Numbered from the stretch's first letter, positions 1 to 8,283 are shown. The stretch is 64,000 bases of DNA from Methylorubrum thiocyanatum (GCA_014138645.1 JACJIB010000005.1:248001-312000); one strand, 5' to 3'. Program-made: numbers and translations. The notes: generated from the sequence alone by a model not told the origin.

Positions 1-1287
1 GCGCAGGCGCGCCTGCGCCTCGGCATTCGTGATCGTCAGGTCGAGATGCACTTGGCCGTCGCGGTAGTGGATGCGGTTCTCCGGCCGCGGGAGATCCTCG
101 GAGGTCAGCCAGAAGTCGATCGAGTGTTCGGCGATGGTGGTGAACGGCCGCGTCGGCAGCCATTGCAGGAAACCCGGCAAACCCTCCGCCTCGATCTGCA
201 TGCCGTCGGATTTGCCGACCATCTGGATATGACCGAGCGGGAACTCCCAGTCGTTCAGCGGGCTGCGATCGCGGCCGTAATAGAAGTCGTTGAGCCCGAG
301 CGTCTTCTGGAACTGGGTCGGGTTCGGCTGCTTCGAGATCGCCAGCACGGTGGTGTTGTTGTGGCGCATGTAGTTGCGCCCGACCTGGGCCGAGCGGTTG
401 GCCAGCCCGTCCGGATGCGCCGCGTTGCCGGAGCGCAGGAACAGCAGCGCCGAGGACAGCGCGCCGCAGGCCACCACGAACAGGTCGGCGTGAAGCGTGT
501 GGCGCCGCCCCTCGATCACCACCTCGACGCCGGTGACGCGGCCCCCGCCCGCATCGGTCAGCAGGCGCTCGGCATAGGCGTTGCGCAGGAGCGTGAGGTT
601 CGGGTGGGTGGCCAGCGTCGGATCAATGCAGATGATCTGTGCGTCCGCCTTGCCGTTCGTCAGGCTCGGATAGCCGTCGAACGGGTCGCAGCGCAGCAGC
701 GGTGAGTGCGGCGTGGTCCCGCCCTTGCCGTCTTCCTCCATCAGCGCACCCATCGGCAGGTGGAACGGGTGGTGGCCCAAGCGCGCAAGGTCGTCGGCGA
801 GCCGCTGGATGCGCGGCTCGTGGCTGATCGGCGGTTTCGGATAGGGCTCGGGGGAGGGGGGCTCCGTCGGGTCCTCGCCGCGGGCGCCGTGGACCTGGAA
901 CAGCTCCTCCGCCGCCTGATAGTAGGGCGCGAAGGCATCGTACTTCAGCGGCCATTCCGGCGAGACCCCGTCCGGGTGGCGCTGGGCCTCGAAGTCGCTC
1001 TCGCGCAGGCGGAACAGCACGCCGCCATAGACCTTCGAGTTGCCGCCGACGAAGTAGTGCAGGCCGGGCTTGAACGTGTCGCCGTTCGAGGAGGTCCAGG
1101 TCTCGTCCGCCTGGTAGCGGGCCTTGCGGAAGACCGCGTCGGTGTCCCAGTTCTCGCGCTCGCGCGGCAGGTAGTCGCCGCGCTCGATCACGAGGATGCG
1201 TTTGCCGGTGCGGGCGAGGCGCCACGCGGCGGAGCCGCCGCCCGGCCCCGAGCCCACAATGATCACATCGTAACGGTCGCCGCTCAT
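1..1287 (-). CDS. GMC family FAD-dependent oxidoreductase (3' end outside window)
   Basis: Glucose-methanol-choline type flavoprotein that would oxidise an alcohol or sugar with FAD. The protein starts MSGDRYDVIIVGSGPGGG, the FAD-binding Rossmann loop, at residues 1-18, followed by VIERGDYLPRERENW and the GGNSKVYGG stretch typical of GMC enzymes near residue 80. The frame is open for 429 codons to base 1, so the C-terminal part with the catalytic His is not visible. The start at 1287 is the first ATG before the FAD motif and has an EcfG-type promoter upstream. It is divergent from a DoxX/cupin/lactonase operon, which fits sugar or alcohol oxidation followed by lactone opening (inference). The substrate cannot be named. 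Confidence 0.88.
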   Translation of the reverse strand, partial: MSGDRYDVIIVGSGPGGGSAAWRLARTGKRILVIERGDYLPRERENWDTDAVFRKARYQADETWTSSNGDTFKPGLHYFVGGNSKVYGGVLFRLRESDFEAQRHPDGVSPEWPLKYDAFAPYYQAAEELFQVHGARGEDPTEPPSPEPYPKPPISHEPRIQRLADDLARLGHHPFHLPMGALMEEDGKGGTTPHSPLLRCDPFDGYPSLTNGKADAQIICIDPTLATHPNLTLLRNAYAERLLTDAGGGRVTGVEVVIEGRRHTLHADLFVVACGALSSALLFLRSGNAAHPDGLANRSAQVGRNYMRHNNTTVLAISKQPNPTQFQKTLGLNDFYYGRDRSPLNDWEFPLGHIQMVGKSDGMQIEAEGLPGFLQWLPTRPFTTIAEHSIDFWLTSEDLPRPENRIHYRDGQVHLDLTITNAEAQARLR

Positions 1288-1316
1288 CCGCCGCCTCGCT
1301 CCGTGCTCCGAGCCGC

Positions 1317-1341
1317 AACGGATGGCGCTGGGACCCGTTCC
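1317..1341 (-). promoter_or_regulatory. EcfG-type (general stress) promoter for the GMC oxidoreductase
   Basis: Read on the minus strand: GGAAC at 1341-1337, 16 bases, then CGTT at 1320-1317. This matches the alphaproteobacterial general-stress sigma EcfG consensus GGAAC-N16/17-CGTT exactly. It ends 29 bases before the ATG at 1287, a normal leader distance. Confidence 0.7.
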
Positions 1342-1444
1342 AGGCGGCCGGCTCACCGAACGTCCCGCAGCCATGCGCGAACCGCAGGGGCGCAGCGGCG
1401 TTGGCAGCCGGATGACCCCGACGGGCGCAAGACGGGAGCAAGCC

Positions 1445-1927
1445 ATGACCATCGAGGTGCTCGCCGCCTTCGCGGCCCGTGCGTCACTGGTGCTGCTGTT
1501 CCTGCCGTTCAGCGCCCTCGACAAGGTTCTGAACTTCCGCGCCGCGGTCGGGCAGGCGGGACAGGCGACGTCCTCGCGTCCGCTGGCGACGGCGCTGATC
1601 CTGGCCGGCCTGTTCGTCGAGGTCGTGATGTCGGCGGCCGTGCTCACCGGCATCGCCGACCGCTTCGCCGCCTTCGTGCTGGCGGGCTACTGCGCGGTGA
1701 CCGCGCTCCTGTGGAAGCCCTTCTGGCGGAAACCCGATTTCCGCCTGCGCGGGCCGAGCCAGGGCCGCGAGACCTTCTGGGACTTCCTCAAGAACTTCGC
1801 GGTGGCCGGCGGCTTCCTCGCGCTCGCCTGGAGCGGGCCGAGTGCGCAGGGCGTCGCGGCCTTCCTGCACGACCCGTTCGGATCGACCCACCCCTACGCG
1901 CAGACGCGTGCGGAGACAGCCCGATGA
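1445..1927 (+). CDS. DoxX family membrane protein
   Basis: 160-residue hydrophobic protein of the DoxX type, with about four membrane segments (around residues 10-25, 48-70, 75-92 and 120-138) and the N-terminal pattern ARASLVLLFLPFSALDK typical of the family. A GGGAG ribosome site lies just before the ATG at 1445; the longer frame back to 1322 has no comparable site. It opens a tightly packed operon, its stop overlapping the next start in ATGA. DoxX proteins are linked to membrane redox and thiosulfate:quinone chemistry, but the role here is unknown. Confidence 0.75.
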   Translation: MTIEVLAAFAARASLVLLFLPFSALDKVLNFRAAVGQAGQATSSRPLATALILAGLFVEVVMSAAVLTGIADRFAAFVLAGYCAVTALLWKPFWRKPDFRLRGPSQGRETFWDFLKNFAVAGGFLALAWSGPSAQGVAAFLHDPFGSTHPYAQTRAETAR

Positions 1928-2388
1928 GCGAAGAGACCAGCCGAGAGGCCGACCGGCCGGCCGTGCCCTATTGGCACCTCTACACCGACGCCGACGGCGT
2001 CAGCCGGCAGGTCCGCTGCACGATGACCGACTTCCACCTCGCCTCGATGAAGCCGCCCGCCGCGCCGCAATGGCAGGGGGTGAAGCACCATGACGGCATG
2101 ACCACGATGATCACCGTCCAGCCGGTCGGCTGGGAGGGCACGTGGCACGAGAACCCGGCGCCGCAATGGATCATCCCCTTGAGCGGTCGCTGGTATGTCG
2201 AGTCGATGGACGGAACCCGGGTCGAGATGGGGCCCGGCGAGATCTCCTTCGGCGAGGACCAGGGTTGCCGGACCCTCGACGGCAAGACCGGGCACAAGTC
2301 CGGCACGGTCGGCGATGCGCCCGCCGTCCTGATGGTGGTGCAGTTCGACGGTCAGCGCGCGCGCATCACGCCGTGCCGGTTCGGGTGA
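1924..2388 (+). CDS. Cupin-domain protein
   Basis: 154 residues containing a single cupin barrel: WHENPAPQWIIPLSG, then GPGEISFGEDQGCRTLD and GHKSGTVG. Histidines and a glutamate that could hold a metal are present (HENP, and GHKS near residue 125). The start overlaps the upstream stop by four bases. Enzymatic or sensory role is unknown; the context suggests a small-molecule oxidation operon with the gluconolactonase-like and VOC genes. Confidence 0.75.
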   Translation: MSEETSREADRPAVPYWHLYTDADGVSRQVRCTMTDFHLASMKPPAAPQWQGVKHHDGMTTMITVQPVGWEGTWHENPAPQWIIPLSGRWYVESMDGTRVEMGPGEISFGEDQGCRTLDGKTGHKSGTVGDAPAVLMVVQFDGQRARITPCRFG

Positions 2389-2392
2389 GACG

Positions 2393-3307
2393 ATGGACGG
2401 GTTCGAGATCCGCGATCCCCGGTTCAGGCACTACGTGCTCGACAATGCCGGACTGGAGGAGATCGCCGCCGGCTTCCGCTGGGTCGAGGGTCCGGTCTGG
2501 ATGGGCGACTGGAACTGCCTGCTGTTCCAGGATCTGCCGCGCAACCGCACCATGCGCTGGAGCGAGGCGGAGGGCCTCTCGGTCTACCGAGCGCCTTCCG
2601 ATTACGGGAACGGGCAGGCCCGCGACCGCGAGGGACGGCTGATCACCTGCTCGCATCACGGCCGCTGCCTCAATCGCACGGAGCATGACGGGCGCCTCAC
2701 GCGGCTCGTCGACAGCCATGCCGGAAAGCGGTTGAATTCGCCCAACGACGTCGTCGTCAAATCCGACGGCACGATCTGGTTCACCGACCCGGTCTACGGC
2801 ATCGCCAACGACTACGAGGGCGGCCGCCAGCACTCCGAGCAGCCGCCCGCCCTCTACCGCTTCGATCCCGCGACCGGTGACATCCGCGTCGCGGCGGGCG
2901 ATTTCGACGGGCCGAACGGCCTCGCCTTCTCGCCGGACGAGCGGCGGCTCTACGTCTCGGAGACCGGCGACCAGAGCCGCCCCGATCCGCGCCAGTACAT
3001 CCGCGTGTTCGATGTCGGCGCGGACGGCACGCTCACGGGCGGCGACGTCTTCCACACGATCGAGCCGGGTTACTGCGACGGGATGAAGGTCGACGAGGAC
3101 GGTAATATCTGGTCGAGCGCCGCCGACGGCGTCCACTGCCTCTCGCCGGAGGGGCGGCTCCTCGGCAAGGTGCTCGTGCCGTACCGCGTCTCCAACATGA
3201 CGTGGGGCGGCGTCCATCGGAACCGCCTGTTCATCGCCGGCTCGCAGCGCGTGTTCTCGATCTTCCTGAACCGCCGCGGTGTCCCGTTGCCGGGAGCCGG
3301 GCGGTGA
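2393..3307 (+). CDS. SMP-30/gluconolactonase-like beta-propeller hydrolase
   Basis: 304-residue six-bladed propeller of the SMP-30/gluconolactonase/LRE family. Conserved pieces are RWVEGPVWMGDWNCLLFQD (metal-binding Glu in EGP), SPNDVVVKSDGTIWFTDPVYG, FDGPNGLAFSPDERRLYVSET and YCDGMKVDEDGNIWSS (metal-binding Asp in CDGM). Such enzymes open sugar lactones using a divalent metal. It begins four bases after the cupin stop and overlaps the next gene by GTGA, so it is co-transcribed. Pairing with the divergent GMC oxidoreductase suggests oxidation of a sugar or alcohol to a lactone and then hydrolysis (inference). Confidence 0.88.
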   Translation: MDGFEIRDPRFRHYVLDNAGLEEIAAGFRWVEGPVWMGDWNCLLFQDLPRNRTMRWSEAEGLSVYRAPSDYGNGQARDREGRLITCSHHGRCLNRTEHDGRLTRLVDSHAGKRLNSPNDVVVKSDGTIWFTDPVYGIANDYEGGRQHSEQPPALYRFDPATGDIRVAAGDFDGPNGLAFSPDERRLYVSETGDQSRPDPRQYIRVFDVGADGTLTGGDVFHTIEPGYCDGMKVDEDGNIWSSAADGVHCLSPEGRLLGKVLVPYRVSNMTWGGVHRNRLFIAGSQRVFSIFLNRRGVPLPGAGR

Positions 3308-4074
3308 CGGCCTTGCGGGTCGCCGCGATCCGGCTCCTCTGCCCGGATCCGGCCGCGACCGCCGCCTTCTACGCGGCGGCGTTCGGTGCCGCCGTCGTCG
3401 CCGACGGCTCCCGCGTTGTGCTCGGCGCGCAGACGATCGAACTCGCTCCGGCCTTGCAGAATTGGGACGGGCCTGCGCCTTCCAACAGCACCACCTTCCA
3501 ACATTGTGCGATCGTCGTCACGGACATGGCGGCGGCCTACGCGCATCTGCGCGGGATCGCCGGCTGGACGCCGATCTCGGAGGGCGGGCCGGAGCGGCTC
3601 CCCGCGGCCTCGGGCGGCGTGAGCGCGTTCAAGTTCCGCGATCCTGACGGGCATCCGCTCGAACTGCTCGCCTTCCCGCCCGAGGCGGTGCCGCCGGTCT
3701 GGCGAGGACGGTCGGGCTTGGTTCTCGGACTCGATCATACGGCGGTCACGGTCGCCGACACGGAGCGGGCGGTCGCGTTCTACGCAAGTCTCGGGTTTCA
3801 CGTAACGCATCGGGGGGTGAACCGGGGGCCTGAGCAAGCCCGGATGGACGCCGTCGACGATCCCGTCGTCGAGGTGACCGGCCTCGCGCCGCCGGGCGGT
3901 GGACCGCCTCATCTGGAGCTTCTCTGCTACCGTGCCCCGGGATCGATCCTGAAAACCTGCGCCGACGACTCTCCCCTGGCCACCCGCATCGTCCTCGCCG
4001 GCAGCAGCGACACCGATTGCCCATCGCACGATCCGGATGGCCACAGGCTCCTCTTGATCGCCGATCAGATTTGA
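3304..4074 (+). CDS. VOC (glyoxalase/bleomycin-resistance fold) protein, two domains
   Basis: 256 residues with two tandem vicinal-oxygen-chelate units. The first starts AAIRLLCPDPAATAAFYAA and contains FKFRDPDGHPLELLAF; the second starts GLDHTAVTVADTERAVAFYA and ends with CPSHDPDGHRLLLIADQI. The GTG at 3304 overlaps the upstream TGA and lies just before the first beta strand; the open frame further upstream is only the lactonase read out of frame. It is the last gene of the DoxX operon. The family covers isomerases, dioxygenases and antibiotic-binding proteins, so no specific reaction is assigned. Confidence 0.8.
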   Translation: MTALRVAAIRLLCPDPAATAAFYAAAFGAAVVADGSRVVLGAQTIELAPALQNWDGPAPSNSTTFQHCAIVVTDMAAAYAHLRGIAGWTPISEGGPERLPAASGGVSAFKFRDPDGHPLELLAFPPEAVPPVWRGRSGLVLGLDHTAVTVADTERAVAFYASLGFHVTHRGVNRGPEQARMDAVDDPVVEVTGLAPPGGGPPHLELLCYRAPGSILKTCADDSPLATRIVLAGSSDTDCPSHDPDGHRLLLIADQI

Positions 4075-4412
4075 TTTTTTGTCATTTCCATCAAAGTGGT
4101 TATTGAGGCTTCGCAGATGATCTGCGGTATCGAAATCAAATATCTATGTGTAATTTGAGTATTATCGCTCGATTTTGAACCGGGCGCGTGGCCGGCGCGC
4201 CGATCGTTCCGGGTCGGATCTTCGCGCTCGCGATGCTCGCGCCACCACGTCTCCGGCAGGCCGCGACCTCAGCCCTGAATGCAAAATACGGGCTGCCTAT
4301 ATCAATTTCGTGATCTGGAACTACCAGCCTCGCATCGGAACCTGCTTGCGCGCAATTCGTTTGGGCTCCGCTGCCGCTTCGGCAGTCGGAAGCACGAAGG
4401 GCGGGCGCGGAC
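4075..4412. other. Intergenic region with small hairpin and stress promoter
   Basis: The first 100 bases are AT-rich, unlike the neighbours, and include a short hairpin (CGCAGA at 4112-4117, TCTGCG at 4121-4126). The later part carries the EcfG-type promoter listed separately. No gene is visible. Confidence 0.5.
4337..4361 (+). promoter_or_regulatory. EcfG-type (general stress) promoter for the PAS/LuxR gene
   Basis: GGAAC at 4337-4341, 16 bases, CGTT at 4358-4361: an exact match to the EcfG consensus of alphaproteobacteria. It lies about 50 bases before the GTG start at 4413. Confidence 0.72.
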
Positions 4413-5873
4413 GTGACGGCGGACGTCGACAGGCATGAACTCCGGCAGATCATCGCCGGCCTCAGCGAGGGCGTGATCCTGGTCGAGCCTGACCAGAGCA
4501 TCGCCTACGCGAACGAGGCCGCGCTCGCCATGCACGGGGTCGAGCAACTCGACGATCTCGGTGGGGACGTCGACGCCTACCGCGAGCGGTTTGCCCTGCG
4601 CTACCGCAACAACAGGTCCCCCGAGCACTACCCGATGGAGCGAGTGGTCGCAGGCGAGCACTTCCACGATGTCATCGTCAAGGTCCGCCGCGCCGACCAG
4701 CCGGAGGTCGACTTCGTCCATTCCGTGCGGAGCCTGGTCGCCAACGACCGCGAGGGCAATCCGAGCTGCCTCGCGCTGATCCTCAAGGACGTCTCGGACC
4801 AGTTCGAGGCCGAGGAGCGCTTCGAGACGGCGTTCAACGCCAACCCGGCCCCCGCCGTCATCACGCGCCTCTCCGACCTGCGTCACGTCAAGGTGAATAC
4901 CGGTTTTCTGGAGATGACCGGGTACGTCCGCGATGCTGTCATCGGGCGCAGCGTCTACGAGGTCGATGTGCTCGCCGGTGCGCGCAACCGGGAGCTCGCC
5001 ATCTCGCGCCTGAACGAGGGCGGCACCATTCCGCAGATGGAGGCGTGCCTCACCCTGCCGGATGGGGGAAGCCGCTTCGTGATCGTGGCGGGCCAGCCCA
5101 TCGCGATGGGCGACGAGCCGTGCATGCTGTTCACCTTTGCGGATCTGGAGCTGCGCCGGAAGGCCGAGACAGCCCTCCGGCAGAGCGAGGAGCGCTTCGC
5201 CAAGGCCTTCCGGCTCACCCCGGTGCCGACCGTGCTGGCCCGCCTCGAGACCTTCACCGTCACCGGGATCAATGCGGCCTTCACCCGTGTCTTCGGTCAC
5301 GGCGAGGATGCCGCCGTCGGGCGCTCATGCGCCGAGATCGGGCTGTGGGTCGCGCAGGCGCCCCGCGAGCGGTTCGAGGAAGCCGTCCAGCGCACGGGCT
5401 TCGTGGCCGGCCAGGAGGTCTGCCTGCGCCATCAGGATGGATCGGAACTCGATTGCCTCGCCTCGGCCGAGCGCGTCGAGATCGGCGAGGAGACCTTCGC
5501 GCTGCTCGTCCTGCAGGACATCACCGAGCGCAAGCGCGGCGAACGGGAACTGTTCGAGGCGATCGAGACCGTGATGGCCGATACCTCCTGGTTCAGCCGC
5601 GGCCTCATCGACAAGCTCGCCAACCTGCGCCAGCCCGGAATCCGGGACGACAATGGGGCGAACCCAACCCTCACCCTGCGGGAGCGCCAGATCCTGAATC
5701 TGATCTGCGCAGGCCTCGACGACGATGCCATCGCCCGGCGCCTCAACCTGTCGCGCAACACGGTGCGCAATCACGGCGCCGCGCTCTACCGCAAGCTCGG
5801 CGTCCACAAGCGCGCGGAGGCCGTGATCTGGGGACGCGAGAACGGCTTTCCCCTCAACATGTCCGGTCCATAA
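4413..5873 (+). CDS. Multi-PAS transcriptional regulator with LuxR-type HTH
   Basis: 486 residues. Three PAS-like sensory modules are visible: residues about 5-130 (HELRQIIAGLSEGVILVEPD onward), 135-260 (ETAFNANPAPAVITRLSD) and 265-385 (KAFRLTPVPTVLARLE). The C-terminus is a LuxR/FixJ helix-turn-helix: LTLRERQILNLICAGLDDDA followed by IARRLNLSRNTVRNHGAALY. There is no receiver or kinase domain, so sensing must pass directly to DNA binding. GTG at 4413 is the only start consistent with the first PAS helix; the nearby ATG at 4435 is out of frame. Its EcfG-type promoter suggests general-stress control. The ligand (flavin, haem or other) is unknown. Confidence 0.85.
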   Translation: MTADVDRHELRQIIAGLSEGVILVEPDQSIAYANEAALAMHGVEQLDDLGGDVDAYRERFALRYRNNRSPEHYPMERVVAGEHFHDVIVKVRRADQPEVDFVHSVRSLVANDREGNPSCLALILKDVSDQFEAEERFETAFNANPAPAVITRLSDLRHVKVNTGFLEMTGYVRDAVIGRSVYEVDVLAGARNRELAISRLNEGGTIPQMEACLTLPDGGSRFVIVAGQPIAMGDEPCMLFTFADLELRRKAETALRQSEERFAKAFRLTPVPTVLARLETFTVTGINAAFTRVFGHGEDAAVGRSCAEIGLWVAQAPRERFEEAVQRTGFVAGQEVCLRHQDGSELDCLASAERVEIGEETFALLVLQDITERKRGERELFEAIETVMADTSWFSRGLIDKLANLRQPGIRDDNGANPTLTLRERQILNLICAGLDDDAIARRLNLSRNTVRNHGAALYRKLGVHKRAEAVIWGRENGFPLNMSGP

Positions 5874-5968
5874 AAACCAACGTACTGGTATTCCCGTACT
5901 ATTGAACGGCGGGGTTGAGCGGACATCTGAGGCGAGCCAGCGTTTTCGCAGTCTTCGACGAGGTGAAC

Positions 5969-6124
5969 GTGTCCGACCACGCGAAACCCACTTCCGCCGA
6001 GCACGCCAAGGGTTCGGTGAAGGAGGCCATCGGCAAGCTGATCGGGGATGCCCGGGTCGAGGCCGAGGGCAAGGCTCAGAAGCAGGGGGCGCGGAGGCCG
6101 AGGGCGCCCTCGCGCCGCGACTGA
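5969..6124 (+). CDS. CsbD-like stress protein, C-terminus possibly frameshifted
   Basis: 51-residue protein starting VSDHAKPTSAEHAKGSVKEA, then IGKLIGDARVEAEGKAQKQG, a clear CsbD repeat pattern (small helical stress proteins of unknown biochemistry). GTG at 5969 is used because homologous sequence starts there. After KQG the frame reads ARRPRAPSRRD, unusually basic; shifting frame at the run of G near 6086-6090 would give an acidic GAEAEGALA tail more like CsbD. This may be a real change or a sequencing slip. Confidence 0.65.
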   Translation: MSDHAKPTSAEHAKGSVKEAIGKLIGDARVEAEGKAQKQGARRPRAPSRRD

Positions 6125-6201
6125 CCCGGACGTCGCGCGACGCCCGCGAACGCATCGCACGCACCATCACAACCGCACCGTCACAACCGAAGGAGAACGA
6201 C

Positions 6202-6543
6202 ATGGTCGATACCAGCAGGATCACGGGTGCCGCGAAGGAACTCGGCGGCACGGTGCAGGGCGCGGTCGGCGACCTGACCGGCTCGAAGAGCAACTCGGTC
6301 GAGGGCCGCGTCCGCGAGGCGCAGGGCTCCGCCGAGAACCTCTACGGCCAAGCCAAGGACGCCGTCCGCCACGCGGTCGACGAGGCGTACGATTTTGCCG
6401 AGGACGCCTACGAGAACGGCGGCCGCTCCCTGCGTCGGGGCTCCGGTGAGGTCGGCGAATACGTCTCGGAGGCGCCGGTCGCCTCGCTTCTCATCGCAGG
6501 CGCGGTCGGCTTCGGCCTCGGCCTCCTCGTCAGCCGCCTCTGA
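6202..6543 (+). CDS. CsbD/DUF883-like membrane-anchored stress protein
   Basis: 113 residues. The N-terminus (ITGAAKELGGTVQGAVGDLT) is CsbD-like, the middle is an amphipathic alanine/glutamate-rich helix, and the C-terminus LLIAGAVGFGLGLLVSRL is a glycine-zipper membrane helix as in DUF883/ElaB proteins. An AAGGAGA ribosome site is 8 bases before the ATG at 6202. It sits in a row of similar small stress genes on the same strand. Confidence 0.72.
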   Translation: MVDTSRITGAAKELGGTVQGAVGDLTGSKSNSVEGRVREAQGSAENLYGQAKDAVRHAVDEAYDFAEDAYENGGRSLRRGSGEVGEYVSEAPVASLLIAGAVGFGLGLLVSRL

Positions 6544-6586
6544 CCCCTTCGCCCCTTCTTTTCCGCCGACTGACCGGAGTGCAAGC

Positions 6587-7498
6587 GTGACCACGACCAC
6601 AAGCCTATCGCCCGTCGCCGCCGCCGAGACGCGGGCCGTCCTGCTCAACGAGGTGTCCTGGGGCGCGATCTTCGCCGGCGCCGTCACCGCCCTCGTGACC
6701 CAGGTGGTGCTGAATCTCGTCGGGGTCGGCATCGGCCTCGCCTCGGTCGGCACCAACACCGCCGACAACCCGGCCGCCTCCACGGTCTCGCTGGGCGCCG
6801 GGCTGTGGTTCGTGGTCTCCGGCATCGTCGCCTCGCTGGCCGGCGGCCTCGTCGCCGGGCGGCTCTCCGGCAAGCCGTTGCCGGGGGCGGCCGGCCTGCA
6901 CGGTCTGGTCTCCTGGGCGGTGACCACGCTCGTCGTGCTCTACCTTCTCACCTCGGCCGCGACGGGTCTCGTCGGCGGCACGCTGAGCACGGTCTCGGGC
7001 GCTCTCGGCGGCGCCGGCAATCTCGTCGGCGGCACGGTGCAGACGGCGGCTCAGGCCGCGGCGCCCTCGCTGTCCAAGATCTCGAACCCGCTCGACGGCA
7101 TCGAGCGGACGGTGCGCGAACAATCCGCCGGGCAGGATCCGCAGGCGGCCCGCGACGCGGCGGTGGCCGCGGTGCGCGCCGTGCTGACCGGGGACCCGTC
7201 TCAGAAGGAGCAGGCCAAGTCCCGCGCCGCCGACGCCCTCGCCAAGGCCCAGGGCATCTCGCCCGACCAGGCGAAGGCGCAGATCGATGATTACCAGAAG
7301 CAGTACGAGCAGGCGGTCGCCACGGCCAAGCAGAAGGCCGAGGCCGCTGCGGTGGCCGCCAAGTCGGCCGCGACCCAGGGCGCCTTCTACGCCGCCATCG
7401 CGCTGATCCTGGGAGCGCTGGCCGGCTTCTTCGGCGGCCGCCTCGGCACCCCGAAGCCGGTGACCCTGGCCGGCGCCTATGAGGCCCGCCGCGCCTGA
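6587..7498 (+). CDS. PhnA-like integral membrane protein
   Basis: 303 residues. Membrane segments lie near residues 22-48, 68-92, 100-125 and 275-295. Between them is a long alanine/lysine/glutamine-rich soluble helical stretch (about 165-270) that looks like a coiled coil. Similar alphaproteobacterial proteins are annotated PhnA-like, without a known activity. GTG at 6587 follows a GGAG site and precedes the first membrane helix; the upstream frame belongs to the previous gene's shadow. A strong terminator hairpin follows. Likely part of the envelope stress group with its neighbours (inference). Confidence 0.65.
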   Translation: MTTTTSLSPVAAAETRAVLLNEVSWGAIFAGAVTALVTQVVLNLVGVGIGLASVGTNTADNPAASTVSLGAGLWFVVSGIVASLAGGLVAGRLSGKPLPGAAGLHGLVSWAVTTLVVLYLLTSAATGLVGGTLSTVSGALGGAGNLVGGTVQTAAQAAAPSLSKISNPLDGIERTVREQSAGQDPQAARDAAVAAVRAVLTGDPSQKEQAKSRAADALAKAQGISPDQAKAQIDDYQKQYEQAVATAKQKAEAAAVAAKSAATQGAFYAAIALILGALAGFFGGRLGTPKPVTLAGAYEARRA

Positions 7499-7511
7499 GC
7501 CTTTCGCCATC

Positions 7512-7535
7512 GGCTCCCGCCGCCCGGCGGGAGCC
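7512..7535 (+). terminator. Terminator hairpin after PhnA-like gene
   Basis: Perfect 10-bp stem GGCTCCCGCC/GGCGGGAGCC with a 4-base loop, followed by TTCCC, 13 bases after the stop at 7498. Confidence 0.65.
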
Positions 7536-7586
7536 TTCCCAACCGGTGAAGCCGGTCACCACCCACCTGTCAGAGGAAATCATCCG

Positions 7587-7805
7587 ATGAGCAGCACGAC
7601 CGACAAGATCAAGGGTCTCGCCAACGAGGCCGCGGGCAACGTCAAGCAGGGCCTCGGCAAGGTGACCGGCAACGACCGGCTCGTGGCCGAGGGCAAGGCG
7701 CAGGAACTGAAGGGCGAGGCGCAGAAGACGGCCGGCGACGTCAAGGACGCGCCAAGAACCTCGCCGACAAGATCACCGGCAAGAACTGATCAACAACTGA
7801 TCTAG
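7587..7805 (+). CDS. CsbD family protein with one-base deletion near its C-terminus
   Basis: 72-residue frame starting MSSTTDKIKGLANEAAGNVK; residues 1-54 are a normal CsbD protein (GKVTGNDRLVAEGKAQELKG follows). From about 7750 the frame gives PRTSPTRSPARTDQQLI, unlike the family. Adding one base at GACGCG-CCAAG restores AKNLADKITGKN with a stop at 7787-7789, the ending expected of CsbD. So a single G or C seems lost around 7748-7752. AGAGGAAA upstream of 7587 is the ribosome site. The protein may still work, since the core is intact. Confidence 0.8.
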   Translation: MSSTTDKIKGLANEAAGNVKQGLGKVTGNDRLVAEGKAQELKGEAQKTAGDVKDAPRTSPTRSPARTDQQLI

Positions 7806-7817
7806 GACTGAGAAATC

Positions 7818-7845
7818 GTCCGGGGCCGCAGCCGTGGCCCCGGAC
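7818..7845 (+). terminator. Terminator hairpin after CsbD gene
   Basis: Perfect 10-bp stem GTCCGGGGCC/GGCCCCGGAC with an 8-base loop, followed by CACGTTTCTC. It lies 12 bases after the frameshifted stop and about 28 after the restored one. Confidence 0.65.
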
Positions 7846-7899
7846 CACGTTTCTCGCCACCCTTCCCGGCACCTTTCCCGCAACGACAAGGAGTTCATC

Positions 7900-8283
7900 A
7901 TGAACCGCGACCAGTTCCGTGGCGCGTCCCGTCACATCAAGGGTCGCGCGCAGACCGCCCTCGGCGGCGTGACCGGAGACCCGGCCCGTCAGGTGCGCGG
8001 CGCCGTGAACCAAGTGGCGGGCGGGGCACAGTACGCCTACGGCGCCGCCCGCGACCGTGCAGAGGATCTCGCCCGCGACGGGCGCCATCTCGCTCACGCG
8101 GCGCGGGAGCGTGCCGACGACCTGATCGAGGACGGACGCCGATACGCCGGCGCGGCCCGCCGCCGCGGCGAGGCCTATGGCCGCCGCGCGGTTCGTTACG
8201 CCGACGCCAACCGCACCTCGACGCTGCTCGGCCTCGTGGCAACCGCCTTCGCCCTCGGCTGGCTCGCCCGGCCCTCGCGCTGA
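7900..8283 (+). CDS. CsbD-like domain fused to C-terminal membrane helix
   Basis: 127 residues. The N-terminal 45 resemble CsbD (MNRDQFRGASRHIKGRAQTA, then VTGDPARQVRGAVNQVAGGA); the middle is strongly basic and helical, full of Arg and Ala; the end TLLGLVATAFALGWLARP is one membrane helix. An AAGGAG site precedes the ATG at 7900. Domain order mirrors the protein at 6202, suggesting related members of a stress-protein set. Function is unknown. Confidence 0.68.
   Translation: MNRDQFRGASRHIKGRAQTALGGVTGDPARQVRGAVNQVAGGAQYAYGAARDRAEDLARDGRHLAHAARERADDLIEDGRRYAGAARRRGEAYGRRAVRYADANRTSTLLGLVATAFALGWLARPSR

Noticed and set aside
623..1441. Long minus-strand open frame over the GMC gene.
   Set aside because: It is an Arg/Pro-rich shadow in another frame; the FAD motif lies in the frame from 1287.
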